From NCBI GenBank assembly GCA_000442125.1, contig KE546966.1, positions 582,969-646,968 on the forward strand: a DNA stretch of 64,000 nucleotides, in the 5' to 3' direction. The stretch's first letter is position 1. Every line of letters begins with the position of its first letter. Positions 45,217 through 56,467 of the stretch are shown one piece after another. The translations under genes and the position numbers were made by a program. The notes beneath the pieces were generated by a model. It worked only from the letters and a program-made list of their open reading frames with translations, was not told the DNA's origin and made no database searches. Origin of the DNA: Opeltia flavorubescens (Eukaryota > Ascomycota > Lecanoromycetes > Teloschistales > Teloschistaceae).

Positions 45217-47342
45217 TCATCGCCGTTTCTCCTTTTTTACTTTCTTCGATACCACGACTCCCCTGGCTCTTCTCGACTTTACTATACCTCTCCTTGTCAT
45301 GGTCTTAATAACATACCGTCGGATGATATCCCGCCTTACCAGAATACTTAGCACACTCTACATTTCAATTGAGTTTCTGTACTTACATCAAGTAAAGCGT
45401 AACAGCAAAGCAGATTGGCACAGCAATCTTCCAAAAGTATACGTCGCTATTCTGGATACCACGAAATTGTTCAAAGTTCATTCCGAAATAACCCTACAAA
45501 AGGTGTCAATATGGCTACGTAGTCCGCCAGATCCAGGGGCTGTACCGTCAAGAAAGTCAATGGCAGAAACAGAATCGTGACGAGGGTCAATTGCTTCATG
45601 CTCTCGTTCTGCGCAGCGCCTAATCGCCATCAGTATAGAGCCTTTCGAACCTAACTCTTCCAGAACCTACTATGAGAGTTGAAAATCAGATCAATCATGT
45701 TGTCTGCTGCCCGTCTCATCTGATCCAGACTTTCCGAAATTAAAACACAATGATCTTCGACATCACCAAGATATGTTGAAGCCATTGGGCTTATAGAAAC
45801 GCCAGATGAGCTGATCTTTCCCGGCTTCCCACTTAGCCCAGGGGTACCAAAGGGTTCGCTTTTGTGATCTCGAAGCGTGTTGACCAGATTTACAACTGGC
45901 GAGATCTCGCTTTTGAACTGAGACATTTCGGATGTCAAAACATACAGTGCTGTAGTGTGTCTGATGTCTGGTTCCGTGAGGACGTCAAGTTCAAGCTCCC
46001 CGATCGCGTCTTGATAGGCTGTAGCTACGGGAATCGCCAGATCGACAATGGCATCAATGATGGCCTGCTACTCGTAAGTAAGGTTGATAATGAACTTGGC
46101 GTGTCAAGTCACCTGAACTATCATGGAGGCATCAGATGAACGCCTTAGAATAGTTTCTGGGGTATTCAACCTCATGAGAATTGGACTCTCAATGTCTTCT
46201 GCCGAGCTCTCGAAGAAAGATATGACTGTGTTATCAGCCGTTAGAAATACTATACGAGGGGTCAGTTATCATACTAGAATAGTACTATGGGTCAGATGAA
46301 GAGCAAGCAGGAGCAGTTGGCAACTCAAAAAGAACGTGGCATTCGACCTACTCGCTACCTGCTCGACGCTCACGGCCAGATTTTTGGACGCAAGAGCCGA
46401 ATGCCGTTCCATAAACTGTATCCGCTCTTCATTAGGTCCACCATGATACCGTTGCAGAGTACGAGTCTGCGGACTGTGAGCCTTTACAGAAGGCGGTAAC
46501 GTGTGAGCCGTAACATAACCATTGGTTGGGTCATGTGTATCTGCTGGGGTATCAAGCGGCTTTGGTGGCTCTTTTTTGTTGCGCTCGTTCTTCGACTTAG
46601 CCCATGACGACCAAAATCGTTGCTTCCCCTTTTTCTTCCGACTTTCCGCACGCTCATCATTATCGGAATCCGAGCAATCAGAGTCCGATTCAGACAGTGA
46701 ATGGAGATGGATCAGTTTCTGTAGAGGCAAGATCACTAAAGAGCTTGATCAGTTCCATCACGCTCTCAATGCTTCTTCAGGCTTACTGAAAGTATGATCT
46801 GAGTACCAATCTGCCTTTGTTCTATTTCTGGTGTTCATCATGTCTTCAATTGCGAGGCTGTGCAACCCTTTATCATTGCCGAGACACTTGATGACATCCC
46901 AGCTCAAGCCATTTACATTGACCCAACGACACGCTGCCCAATCTGGACGTGGCTCTTCCAAGAACCGCTCAAGTGATTTATTCGTACATCGATGCAACTG
47001 GATGAGGTCCAATGAAAGGTCGACAATCATAATCTCGCAATCCTCAAACAGAACGGGTGTCGTAGAAGATTCATTGCCATCATGAGACACAGTAGGGTCA
47101 ATACCAGGCTCTTGTCCAGGTGCCCATTCACGGCCTCGGCGTTCAGGTCGATAAGTTTTGGCGGTACTGGATCGATGGATACGACGCTTGATCGATTCTG
47201 CTGGAGAGCTAGGTACTTTATGAAGAGGCGAGCCACTTTTATGCGATGGAGGAGACTGTGCTTCGAGATCGATCCTGGTTGGTTGAATGGGTGTTGTCTG
47301 GGCTCGCGAACGCGAGGTCGAGAAGTCTCGAGTCTGTATCAT
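45217..47342 (-). CDS. CorA-type divalent cation transporter (ALR/MNR2-like)
   Basis: Seven exons on the minus strand: 47342-46787, 46735-46352, 46249-46113, 46064-45671, 45619-45546, 45493-45387, 45334-45217; 589 aa. All six introns (48-102 nt) join in frame. The N-terminus is hydrophilic. A conserved block reads [23 protein letters not shown], then [10 protein letters not shown] after intron 1, then [19 protein letters not shown] across intron 2. [21 protein letters not shown] is the long pore helix region. The signature GMN sits in GYFGMNF (about residues 519-521), after the first membrane helix ([15 protein letters not shown]) and before the second. CorA proteins are pentameric Mg2+ channels; fungal members lie in the plasma membrane or vacuole (family knowledge). 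The C-terminus is strongly basic. The precise paralogue (Alr1 or Mnr2) cannot be told. Confidence 0.88.
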
Positions 47343-48453
47343 GGTGGCTTCAAGCCATTGCGTAACTTCACTTCGATGGTGATTCGGCTACAATGGACCA
47401 TTTCCTCAGCTGTTGATATTGATTTTTTTTACGAGCGACATTTGCACAAATCCGGCGGGAAAACTTAGATTCGTTGAAATGACGTGAAATATTGTTACTA
47501 GTACGAAACAACCGAGACGGTCCCGGCAATAACCGAGCCTAGCTTCCTCGGCGCGCGTGGCCCCATGTATTGACCGCACGGCCGTCACCCTTCCTCTTCC
47601 TACAGCGACTTCCACTTTTGAGTCTTCTGCTACCTATTCAATTCAAGCGTGAATGAACTCGCCCTGCAATCATTGATCTTCGGGGGATGAAAGCTAAATT
47701 AAATAAAAGTTCTTGCAATACTCTAACCCTGATACATGCTAACATGCATATACCTCGTTCTCGAATAGGCCTACTTTAACCTTTGACCTTCTTGATCCTG
47801 AACATGGTGACTTCAAAATTAGAATGATGGACATAGATGCCATTGGCTTGAGAATGGAAAAAAGCTTAATACAATTCAGAGTGGTTTTGCATCCGGCCTC
47901 GCGAAAATCGCTAAAAGCGCGTGCGTATATCGTAAGGACGATGTTCACCCCTTTATCCTTTCCTTCGCATGTCATGGATAGCTTCAAGGTCAAAGTAATA
48001 CAGATCGCCGACGGCTTTTCGATTGCCCATATCGACGGTGAAGAATACGTGGCTGTTATGCAGTATTCAATCTTTCAATAATTTATTTCGTCATCACCCT
48101 ACAAGATTGCTAGCCCACCGTTTCAAGAATCATTCGATCATTATTTACTTGGTTTTGTAGCTTCTAATGAGCACCATTGATCATTCTTGTGTTAGCAAAT
48201 TGAATCGTTTGAATCCGTCGACTGATCCGACTTGTAATAGAACTTGATGAAGGTGAGATACGTTGCAGTGACGATAGAGGCGCATGACAGAAGATTATAT
48301 TCTCGGATTAGTATCATATACAGCCGTGTTAAATATGGTCTATGTCTTGTAGTGACTTGGTCTCCAATTCTCGCCATATAATCTTGAGAAACTCGTTTGT
48401 ACGATATCATTTGATTACAGCTGCTGCAGCTCGTACTTCTTTTCTAGAATACT
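47343..48453. other. Intergenic region between divergent genes
   Basis: About 1.1 kb between the transporter gene and the oxidoreductase gene. 47820-48080 is open in one frame (85 codons) without a recognisable product. No RNA gene or repeat found. Confidence 0.5.
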
Positions 48454-50233
48454 ATGTCAGTATTTTCCCTCGGTATCTTCTTATTTATCAATCTTTTCAG
48501 CTTGACCCAAGCAACATGTGTGAGTCATCTCCAGCAATCGCCCCTCAGCCTAAACGATGCAAGTCGTCTCGAATGGGCTGACAAACGAGTTAGGGTCGTC
48601 ACTTACAGGAACCATTTCCTCATGCTGTACTTTTGCCAGACTCCGCCGCTTACAACGGGTCTATCCTTTCCTACCGGTCCCAGCAAGAGCAAGAAATCAA
48701 GCCAACATGTATCATCAAACCTCAAACGGCCATCGATGTGTCGAAAGCCTTACAAATAATCTCACGCTACTCTGCTGCTGGCAACATGACTCTTGGAGGT
48801 TGTCAATTTGCTATTCGTGGAGGCAGTCGTGCACCATGGGCAGGCAGCGCCAACATTGATCACGGAGTTACCATCGACATGAGCTTTATCAAATACGTCA
48901 GTGTGGACCCTTCTAGCAAAATTGTATCTGTTGGGGCTGGAGCTCGATGGTCAGACGTATATGAAAAGCTCGATGCAATAGGCCTTGGTGTAGCTGGCGG
49001 CCGTCTTTCAGATGTAGGCGTCGGGGGCCTCATCATTGATGGTCCGTTTCAACCATGCGTCGATATGAACATGTTGTTTGCACAGCGCTGACGATGATAC
49101 TGAATCTTAGGTGGAGTGTCCTACTTCGCTTCTCGCTATGGTCTTGTGTGTGACCAAGTGGTGAATTTTGAGGTCGTACTCGGCAATGGCCAAATCATTT
49201 ATGCGAACGCAATAAGTAATCCTGATCTGTGGTTCGCGCTCAAAGGAGGCTCTAATAATTTCGGTATCGTCACGCGTTTCGACCTCAAGACTTTCCCATA
49301 AGGCCAACTTTTCGCGGGGACCATCTACAACCCAATCAGTACTCTGCCAGAGCAAGTACAAGCATTTACTGAATTCAATCATGCAACTAGCTTCGACACC
49401 AATGGCGCTCTGATCAATAATTACGCATACACGAGCAAAAGCGGTTGGGTCATTCGTAATATATTGGTCTACCTCAAGGGTGGGGTTAACCCGGCCATAT
49501 TGCAACCTTTCATGAACATCAAACCTCAACTTGGCAGTACGATGCGCCTCAGGAATTTGAGTGATATCACGAAAGAGAAAGAGAAAAGCACTCCTTATGG
49601 TCTCCGGTAAGTCATCTTTCTCCATTCCTAACCGCTTTCATAGCCACTAAGCCATTCAGCCAACTCTTCCTCACACGTACCTATGGCAACGACCTAGATT
49701 TCCTTTCCCAAGTCTTCACCATCGCGAATACAACCCTCCAATCCTTCGCCCTCACCCCTGGCCTTGTCTACGCACTCGTCTTCCAACCCCTTCCTTCAGC
49801 CGTAAGTTCCCACTCTGCGAAATCTGGCGGCAACCCCCTCGGCTTGGATCTCACCTCCCGTCCTCAAGTCCTCGCTTTGCAAACCATTCAATGGAGTAAC
49901 GCCGCAGATGACAAATTGATCAATACCGCTGCAAGAAAGATTTGGCAGCAAGCAGATGAATTGGCGCTGGAAAGGGGATTGAAAAGGAATTGGATATACA
50001 TAAATTACGCGGCTGAGGATCAGGATCCGATTGCGAGTTATGGGGAGGAGAATGTGCGAAGGTTGAGGGAGATGAGTCGGAAGTATGACCCTACAGGACT
50101 TTTTCAGAAGAATATGCCTGGGGGCTTCAAGCTGTGGGGAATTGGGGAGACAGCGTTACACGGGCATACGCTGAAAAGAAGTTCGATTCGTGACAGGTAC
50201 GGACGTAGACATGTGCGAAAGAATATACGGTAA
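48454..50233 (+). pseudogene. Secreted FAD-linked BBE-type oxidoreductase with an internal stop
   Basis: Exons 48454-48519, 48609-49041, 49111-49606 and 49660-50233 would encode 522 residues with clean introns (89, 69, 53 nt), except for one in-frame TAA at 49299-49301. The stop falls in RFDLKTFP[stop]GQLF, where relatives usually carry Gln, so one base (CAA to TAA) explains it. Residues 1-20 are a signal peptide. The FAD-binding_4 domain follows ([50 protein letters not shown]), then substrate-domain sequence and a BBE tail (NYAAEDQDPIASYGEENVRRL). The usual flavin-linking His of the RSGGH-type loop is Arg here (FAIRGGSRAPWAG). The frame stays open for about 300 codons after the stop, so inactivation is recent, or the base is an assembly error, or readthrough occurs. 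Substrate unknown. Confidence 0.75.
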
Positions 50234-51784
50234 AGGTCCAAGGGATTTGGTAATATCCCCGATTTTAGATGTTAATTTAATCATTGCTTGTACATAGCTT
50301 CATCGGTGCATAACCACTCCAAATGAACTATGCCCAATACTAATCTTAATCTTTGCAAATTATGGATGATTTCCGACGATGCACATGCTGTTCCTACCGG
50401 CCAAACCTACGACTACAAATCAAATTTACCTAAAGAAGGTTATTCACACTTGAATATAGCGAGTCGAAGTATTTCCTTGATTTCAATCTTGACTCTATTT
50501 CTACTCCAGATTTTTGACCTTATTCCTTTATGTATAAGCATGGATATTGGGCCAGATAGATACTGCAGGACTCGAAACAGCGAAAAAGCGCTTTGCCGAC
50601 GTTCCTAGAGGCAAACTGACCCTACTCTAATCATGTTGTCATAGGAACCCAACCTATCATACCCTCCAATGAAAACCATGGAACCGAAACTCCAGGCTAG
50701 AGAGAATAGAAGTGTTAATACCCAAAGAGGCGGAATCAGTCCAGTGATTATTGGCGGCTCCTTCTGTGTATTCACTTGAATAGGCGAGAGAGGATGGTAA
50801 GATTAATTTCTGTGCTCATAATCAAGTGACTTCAAAATAAATGTCTGCGTGAAGCCGTGGCGTACAGCCCCAGAGTTCTGGTCATTGGAGCCATCATCCC
50901 AAGAACTAATTGAGCGGAAGGCCAAGAATGGTTGGATTCAGCGACGCCAACCAGGAGGTTACCAGTCTCAAAACCCCATCATTAGACTTGGAAAAGAGGC
51001 AGATGTTGTTGTATACATCAACATGACCTTGAATATCAAGAATATGTGTACGCATGTATCAAAATGAAAGTGATATTCAAGAAGCAAGGATCAATGGTCG
51101 AGTCCTGCTTGAAATGAGTCTTCGGAGACGATTTTATGGTGCTTGGGCATTCGAGGACACAATGACCACAGCCAAAGCTAGCGGAGAGTATGAGGTAGTG
51201 AGTGGTGGCGAGGCGGGTTGAAGATTGAGGTCACTGGTGATGGACCACTTCTCTTCTCTGAAGCCATGCACAAGGCACAACTGCAATGAAAAGATGGGCA
51301 CCCTTATTAGGATGAGAGATCAAAAATAACGCCAGCGACGAGCCCGAAGACTAGTCGATGATTCTTGTCGCCGCGATGTGCAATGCAGGACTTGAATCAT
51401 ACCTATTCGCCATTTTGAGCGCGAATGGTCCAACAAGGTAAGTATGGAGAAAAAGAAAATGGTATGGGAAGAACTTCCAAATATATACTATTTGACGAGT
51501 GCCGGGTAAACTCATGTGAAATTGGGGAGTGCGGAACGCTTCCGTCGTTATGGCCTGTGCACTGCGACTTGAGAGAGGGTTTATCCACCGATTAAGAAAT
51601 AGTTGAGCTCCGCTACGACTTCTTTCATCGGGTTTCGGGAATACATTTCTTTAGAGTGGTAGAGTATGGACCTTGAAGTGATGCGCTGTTACTGGCACCA
51701 AATCTAGTCAGGCTATCCTGGCTATTCACAAATATTCATAGCATTCCTTTGACAATTCAGAACTCTTACGATTTCCCGTTCAAG
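50234..51784. other. Intergenic region
   Basis: About 1.55 kb with only short frames. No recognisable gene, repeat or RNA. The last 100 bp form the upstream region of MFAP1. Confidence 0.5.
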
Positions 51785-53383
51785 ATGCCTCAAAAGCGCA
51801 TGACCGCGAACCCGATCAAGCCTGCTAGATATCGACCCGGTAAACCAGTAGCGGAAGAGCACTCTTCAGAGGATGAATATGAGACCGACGAAGAAGACCA
51901 AGATCAATCACCGCCATCACAGCAGACCTCTGCACCTCCGAAAGTAACCTCATTTCCAACGGATGCCGCTAAGATCGCTAACAATCTGCGTAACGTTGAT
52001 CTCAACGAAAGAAGACGACAAGCTGCTGCTGAAGAAGCTGCCAGAGTCGAAGCCGAGAAAGTCGCTAAAGCAGAGGAAGAAGAGGGGTTCGTGACAGAAG
52101 AGAGTGAAGAATCAGAAGATAGTGAGGATTCGGAGGAAAGCGATAGTGGCAGCGAAGAATCCAGCAGTGAAGATGAAGCCCCGAAGAAACTACTTCGGCC
52201 AACATTCATTAAGAAAGATAAGCGCGCAGATGGCAGATCCGGTCCCAGTGGCAGGACAGAGGATGAAATTTGGGCAGAACAAGAAGCAGCACGAAAGAAG
52301 AAAGCAGACGCTATGATACAAGATCAAATGGACCGAGATGCTGCTGCGAGAGCTGCTGGCAAGAAGGACTGGGATGATGATGAGGAAATCGACGCAGATG
52401 AGGTCGATGATAATGATGATATCGACCCTGAAATGGAGCGCGCAGCATGGAAATTGAGAGAGCTGAAGCGAGTGAAAAGAGATCGAGAAGCGATCGAGCA
52501 AGCAGAGCAGGAAAGGGAGGAGATTGAAAGAAGAAGGAATCTTACCAAGGAAGAACGAGAGGCCGAAGACCAAGCGTTCTTGAAGCAACAGAAGGAAGAC
52601 AGGGAAGGAAAAGGAAAAATGGGCTACATGCAGAAGTATTTCCACAAAGGGGCTTTCTTCCAGGACGATGCAAAAGCTGAAGGAATGGATCGGAGGGATA
52701 TCATGGGTAGTCGGTACCAAGACGATGTCGTCAATCGAGAGTTACTGCCACAGTACATGCAGATAAGGGATATGACGAGATTGGGAAGGAAGGGCAGAAC
52801 CAAGTACAAAGATCTGAAGACCGAAGATACCGGTAGATGGGGCCAATTCGACGGCAGAGGGCCGCGAAGGGACTACACCCTCGATGAACGGTTTCAGCCT
52901 GATAGAGACGGTGGTGGAAAAGGCCCTTCAGGCGCCAATTCTACGGCTGTTGGCACTAGACCAAAGGCACCAGCAAATGCACCGTCGGGGCCACGAGCAA
53001 CTGCTGTCAATGTAGAAAGAAGGGAAGAAGTAGATGATCTGTATGAAACTCGCAGAAATGATAGAGAGGCCAGTTCAGACCGCAAAAGAAGACGACCGAC
53101 TCCTCCCAGGCGGTCTTACTCCAGGTCACAATCACCACCACCACCACGCAGAGATAGGTATCAGGAGTCTCGACGACGTTCCTACTCTAGATCCAGATCA
53201 CCACCGCGTCGTCAAATCTCCCCTAAACGACGCCGACGACGGTCATACTCAAGTTCAAGGTCGAGATCCCCGCCGCCTCGGCGGGACCGATATGATGACG
53301 ATCGAAGCAGACGAAAACGAAGCCCATCACCGTTCTACGATCGGTACGAAGCTGATAAGAGACGACGAATAAGTGCGAGATAA
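51785..53383 (+). CDS. MFAP1-family spliceosome component with an RS-like tail
   Basis: Single exon, 532 aa, from the ATG at 51785 (MPQKRMTANPIKPARYRPGK); an upstream non-ATG extension is unlikely. Residues ~30-145 are acidic (DEYETDEEDQ; SEESEDSEDSEESD). RPTFIKKDKR marks the start of the MFAP1 domain, with long charged helices (EMERAAWKLRELKRVKRDRE). The highly conserved core follows: GYMQKYFHKGAFFQDD, SRYQDD and LPQYMQIRDMTRLGRKGRTK. MFAP1 is part of the pre-catalytic (B) spliceosome and interacts with Prp38 (family knowledge). After the MFAP1 domain comes an extra ~110 residues rich in RS, SR, PPR and RRRR motifs (SRSRSPPRR), typical of splicing factors. This tail is longer than I expect from animal MFAP1. 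Confidence 0.88.
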   Translation: MPQKRMTANPIKPARYRPGKPVAEEHSSEDEYETDEEDQDQSPPSQQTSAPPKVTSFPTDAAKIANNLRNVDLNERRRQAAAEEAARVEAEKVAKAEEEEGFVTEESEESEDSEDSEESDSGSEESSSEDEAPKKLLRPTFIKKDKRADGRSGPSGRTEDEIWAEQEAARKKKADAMIQDQMDRDAAARAAGKKDWDDDEEIDADEVDDNDDIDPEMERAAWKLRELKRVKRDREAIEQAEQEREEIERRRNLTKEEREAEDQAFLKQQKEDREGKGKMGYMQKYFHKGAFFQDDAKAEGMDRRDIMGSRYQDDVVNRELLPQYMQIRDMTRLGRKGRTKYKDLKTEDTGRWGQFDGRGPRRDYTLDERFQPDRDGGGKGPSGANSTAVGTRPKAPANAPSGPRATAVNVERREEVDDLYETRRNDREASSDRKRRRPTPPRRSYSRSQSPPPPRRDRYQESRRRSYSRSRSPPRRQISPKRRRRRSYSSSRSRSPPPRRDRYDDDRSRRKRSPSPFYDRYEADKRRRISAR

Positions 53384-53534
53384 TCCAAATGAACGAAGTT
53401 GTTCAATGGGGAACTAAAATTGCGCCATGCAATGCTTCTTGACCAACACCTTGCAAATGCCCGCTCGCTATATTCCATGACCGTTGCACATTCATGACTT
53501 ATCGCTCTCACTTTAATCGTAGTTGGTCCACCTG

Positions 53535-54289
53535 CTATCTCTTTCCCTCCAACAATCCCTCCCTCTCGACCACGCCTTCGTCAAATCGTATTAGAAAAAC
53601 CGTCTTTCCAGGCCACATCTCCGTTCCCCCGTTGTGGGCGCTCACCGCCGCTTTCAAGCCACATCCATCACAGACACCTTCGATGATCCCCGCAACATAC
53701 GCAGCGCAATTCAATTGGTTCATTTCTTTCGGAACACTGATGTACTGGTTGACCAATGGCTCGTTGTCGGAAATCATATACTCATTGTTTGCAGAAGACG
53801 AGTGCTCAATGGCGTCTGCCGTACGCCCGAAGAGGTGCCGCCAAAGGGGGCCGTGGACGAATTGAAGAAGTGGAAGGATACGATTGGGGCGGACGGAGGT
53901 ACGCGGGGGTTCGCGGTAAAGAAGGAGTGGGAGGAGCCGGAGACCGAGAGGGTAGCCTTGCTCGTTCAGTCTGGGCGGAGAAGTGAGCTTGGGAAGGAGC
54001 GTTTTCCGCAGCAGGGAGTGAAGAGATGCGTAGCACACCTTCTTTCAAGATCTTGTATCCCTGTGACGCGTTTCTGAGCATAGCTTACCATTTCGCTGAA
54101 GAGGTATGCGAAAGATGCTCGGCTAAGCTCCGCGGTGCGTGTACGGTTGAGATTCCGGTCATAGATGGTTTTTCGATTTGAGGGGGTGCGGAGTTGCTGC
54201 TGGGCTCTTTGAGCAGTGGAAGGTTGGTGAGAGGAATTGGAGGAGACATTGGGCTGTGAAAATGGCTTGAAGCCCTGTGTGGAGGCCAT
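53535..54289 (-). CDS. TRS31: TRAPP complex subunit Trs31 (TRAPPC5)
   Basis: Two exons on the minus strand, 54289-54039 and 53970-53535, give 228 aa. The intron 53971-54038 (donor GTGTGC, acceptor CCCAG) restores DLERRLNEQGYPLGLR. Residues 1-45 are a low-complexity Ser/Gln extension. The Trs31/Bet3-type fold follows: SFAYLFSEMVSYAQKRVTGIQDLE, then LLPLLQFVHGPLWRHLFGRTADAIE, then NEYMISDNEPLVNQYISVPKEM and LNCAAYVAGIIEGVCDG. Trs31 is a core subunit of the TRAPP complexes that activate Ypt1 in ER-Golgi and Golgi traffic (family knowledge). Convergent with MFAP1 (151 bp) and divergent from NAD kinase (233 bp). The second exon switches from C-rich to G-rich on the coding strand. Confidence 0.88.
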
Positions 54290-54522
54290 TTGAGTCCTAC
54301 ATGGGCTTCAATTACCTTGGTGTGAGGTTAGGGATCGGCATGCGGATCAAAAAGCGCCGATGAGGCTCAAAATTAGAGTTTGTGGGGGAAGATCATGATG
54401 ACGGTGCATTGGCGAGATGCACCGTCAGCAAGACCAGGAGGGACCCCTCCTGATTCTACTTAAGGCGGAGCCCGTCGCTGCGTTACGAGCAGTGGAAGCT
54501 TTGAAGACTCGCACTATTGAAA

Positions 54523-56319
54523 ATGGATCAGTCCAGGGTGGGAAAAGCAGATATCGATGGGGGTTCGAGTGCCAGCGATTCGGAGTACCAGCATGCGCTT
54601 GAGGTCCGTCAAAACACCTGGACTACTCACCAGACGAATGTGCACTGAGAGACTGATTTAGGTAGTGTTCGACGACGACAATGCTAAACGACGGAAATCA
54701 TCACTCGTATCCTCCGAACACCCGGACCTCGTAAAACAAGCTGCAAAAAAGCGCCAGAGTACTTCGTGTTTCGTACATCAGCTGCTGGAGAGCCAGAACA
54801 AGTCCCCCAAGAGCCATCCAGCCCCGACTCACCATGAAGACCGGAACCTCGACAAAGCTGGCGACACTCGGGATCAAGCGGTACATTCAAGACTGCTCAC
54901 GAAGCGACAACTTTCCGAAATGGCCATTGGAGTCAGAGAGCTTTCCAAAAAGTTGGGCAGTATCCGGCTAAGGCTTAAGGTCAAAACCATCTTCCTCCTC
55001 ACGAAGGCACATGATTCCGATCTCATCATTCTTACAAGAAATATGGCTGAATGGCTGCTGTCGTCGAAAGAGCGAGGTACCGAGTACACTGTGTTCGTAT
55101 TGGGACTCTATCCAATATGATCTCTTGAACTTACCTCACGAAGATATGTTGAGAATACTCTGAAAGAGAACCGAAAGTTCGATGCGCAGGGGCTTATGTC
55201 ACAAGATCCTTCATATGGAGGACGGCTGAAGTATTGGGACAACGAGCTCTGCAAGAAACATCCCCATTTGTTTGATTTTGCGGTCACAGTAAGTAGTACT
55301 TTTCGAATCTTCCTGAAATACGCTCACAGGGATAGCTCGGCGGTGACGGCACCCTCCTCTATGCCAGTTGGCTCTTTCAACGAGTTGTACCACCGGTACT
55401 CTCATTCGCTCTCGGTTCACTTGGCTTCCTCACCAAGTTCGATTACGCAGACTACCAAGAAGCGTTGAGCACTGCTTTCAAGGATGGGATCACTGTTAGC
55501 TTGAGGTTAAGGTTCGAAGCTACGATTATGAGAACGCAAACGGCGCATGAGGACAGGATGCATGATCTAGTGGAGGAATTGATCGGGGATGAAGCGGAGA
55601 ACAATCTTACCCATAAGCCAGATGGATCGTATACCATACTCAATGACATTGTTGTCGATCGCGGGCCTAATCCAAGTACATCGTTCCAACGCAGTCTGCT
55701 TCTGGCCTCGCGCTGATCATAGAGTAGCAATGTCCAGTATCGAGCTCTTTATGGACGAGAAGTTCATGACTTCCGGTATGCCTTTCACCAACTTGATTGC
55801 TGATCTGGGACGCTGACAGGTACCACAGTCCAAGCAGATGGAGTATGTGTCGCTACACCTACTGGTAGCACGGCTTACAACCTCGCTGCTGGTGGATCCT
55901 TGTGCCACCCTGAGAATCCCGTCATCCTCGTCACGGCCATCTGCGCACACACATTGTCTTTCAGACCAGTGATACTCCCCGATACCATAGTTCTGAGAGT
56001 CGGCGTTCCGTACGACGCTCGAACATCATCGTGGGCGAGCTTTGACGGCCGGGAGAGGTACTTTGTCCCTTCCCAAATATTTCAGTAATGCGCTTGCTAA
56101 AGTGGTATGAAAAGGGTTGAACTCCATCCAGGCGATTATGTCACGATTTCCGCAAGCAGATATCCGTTTGCGAACGTGATGCCCCAGAGGACTAGCGGCG
56201 AGGATTGGATTTGTAGTATTTCGAGGACTTTGAACTGGAATTCGAGGCAGAAGCAGAAGAGCTTCAAGGAATGGAAAGAAGTGAATTTGGACGAAGACAC
56301 GAAAACGTTAAAGACTTGA
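54523..56319 (+). CDS. UTR1: NAD(+)/NADH kinase, Utr1/Yef1 type
   Basis: Seven exons: 54523-54603, 54662-55092, 55144-55288, 55336-55675, 55728-55775, 55829-56057, 56115-56319; 492 aa. All introns (47-58 nt) join in frame. The N-terminal ~150 residues are variable and hydrophilic. The kinase core starts near [31 protein letters not shown] carries the GGDGT catalytic/nucleotide motif (about residues 220-225). [32 protein letters not shown] and the second NAD-binding block [22 protein letters not shown] follow, then [20 protein letters not shown]. The enzyme phosphorylates NAD(H) to NADP(H), probably in the cytosol because no presequence is seen (family knowledge plus inference). Intron 2 uses GTTCGT and intron 1 GTCCGT donors. 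The gene symbol follows the yeast name; Yef1 is equally possible. Confidence 0.92.
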
Positions 56320-56467
56320 TGATAAGCATTGACGTCTATGAATATATAAAGACTCTTAATGTATTATGATACCCAATCGTCATCTGTTTGCTATGACTGT
56401 TGCATTGATACTCCAACAACAAGGGTAACATCGCATCAAAAAAAATTGGTATCATAACGTACATTCC

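Noticed and set aside
48552-48608. Extra small exon (NGLTNELGSSL-like peptide) in the BBE gene
   Set aside because: It would require a one-base frameshift; the 89-nt intron 48520-48608 gives a clean in-frame join.
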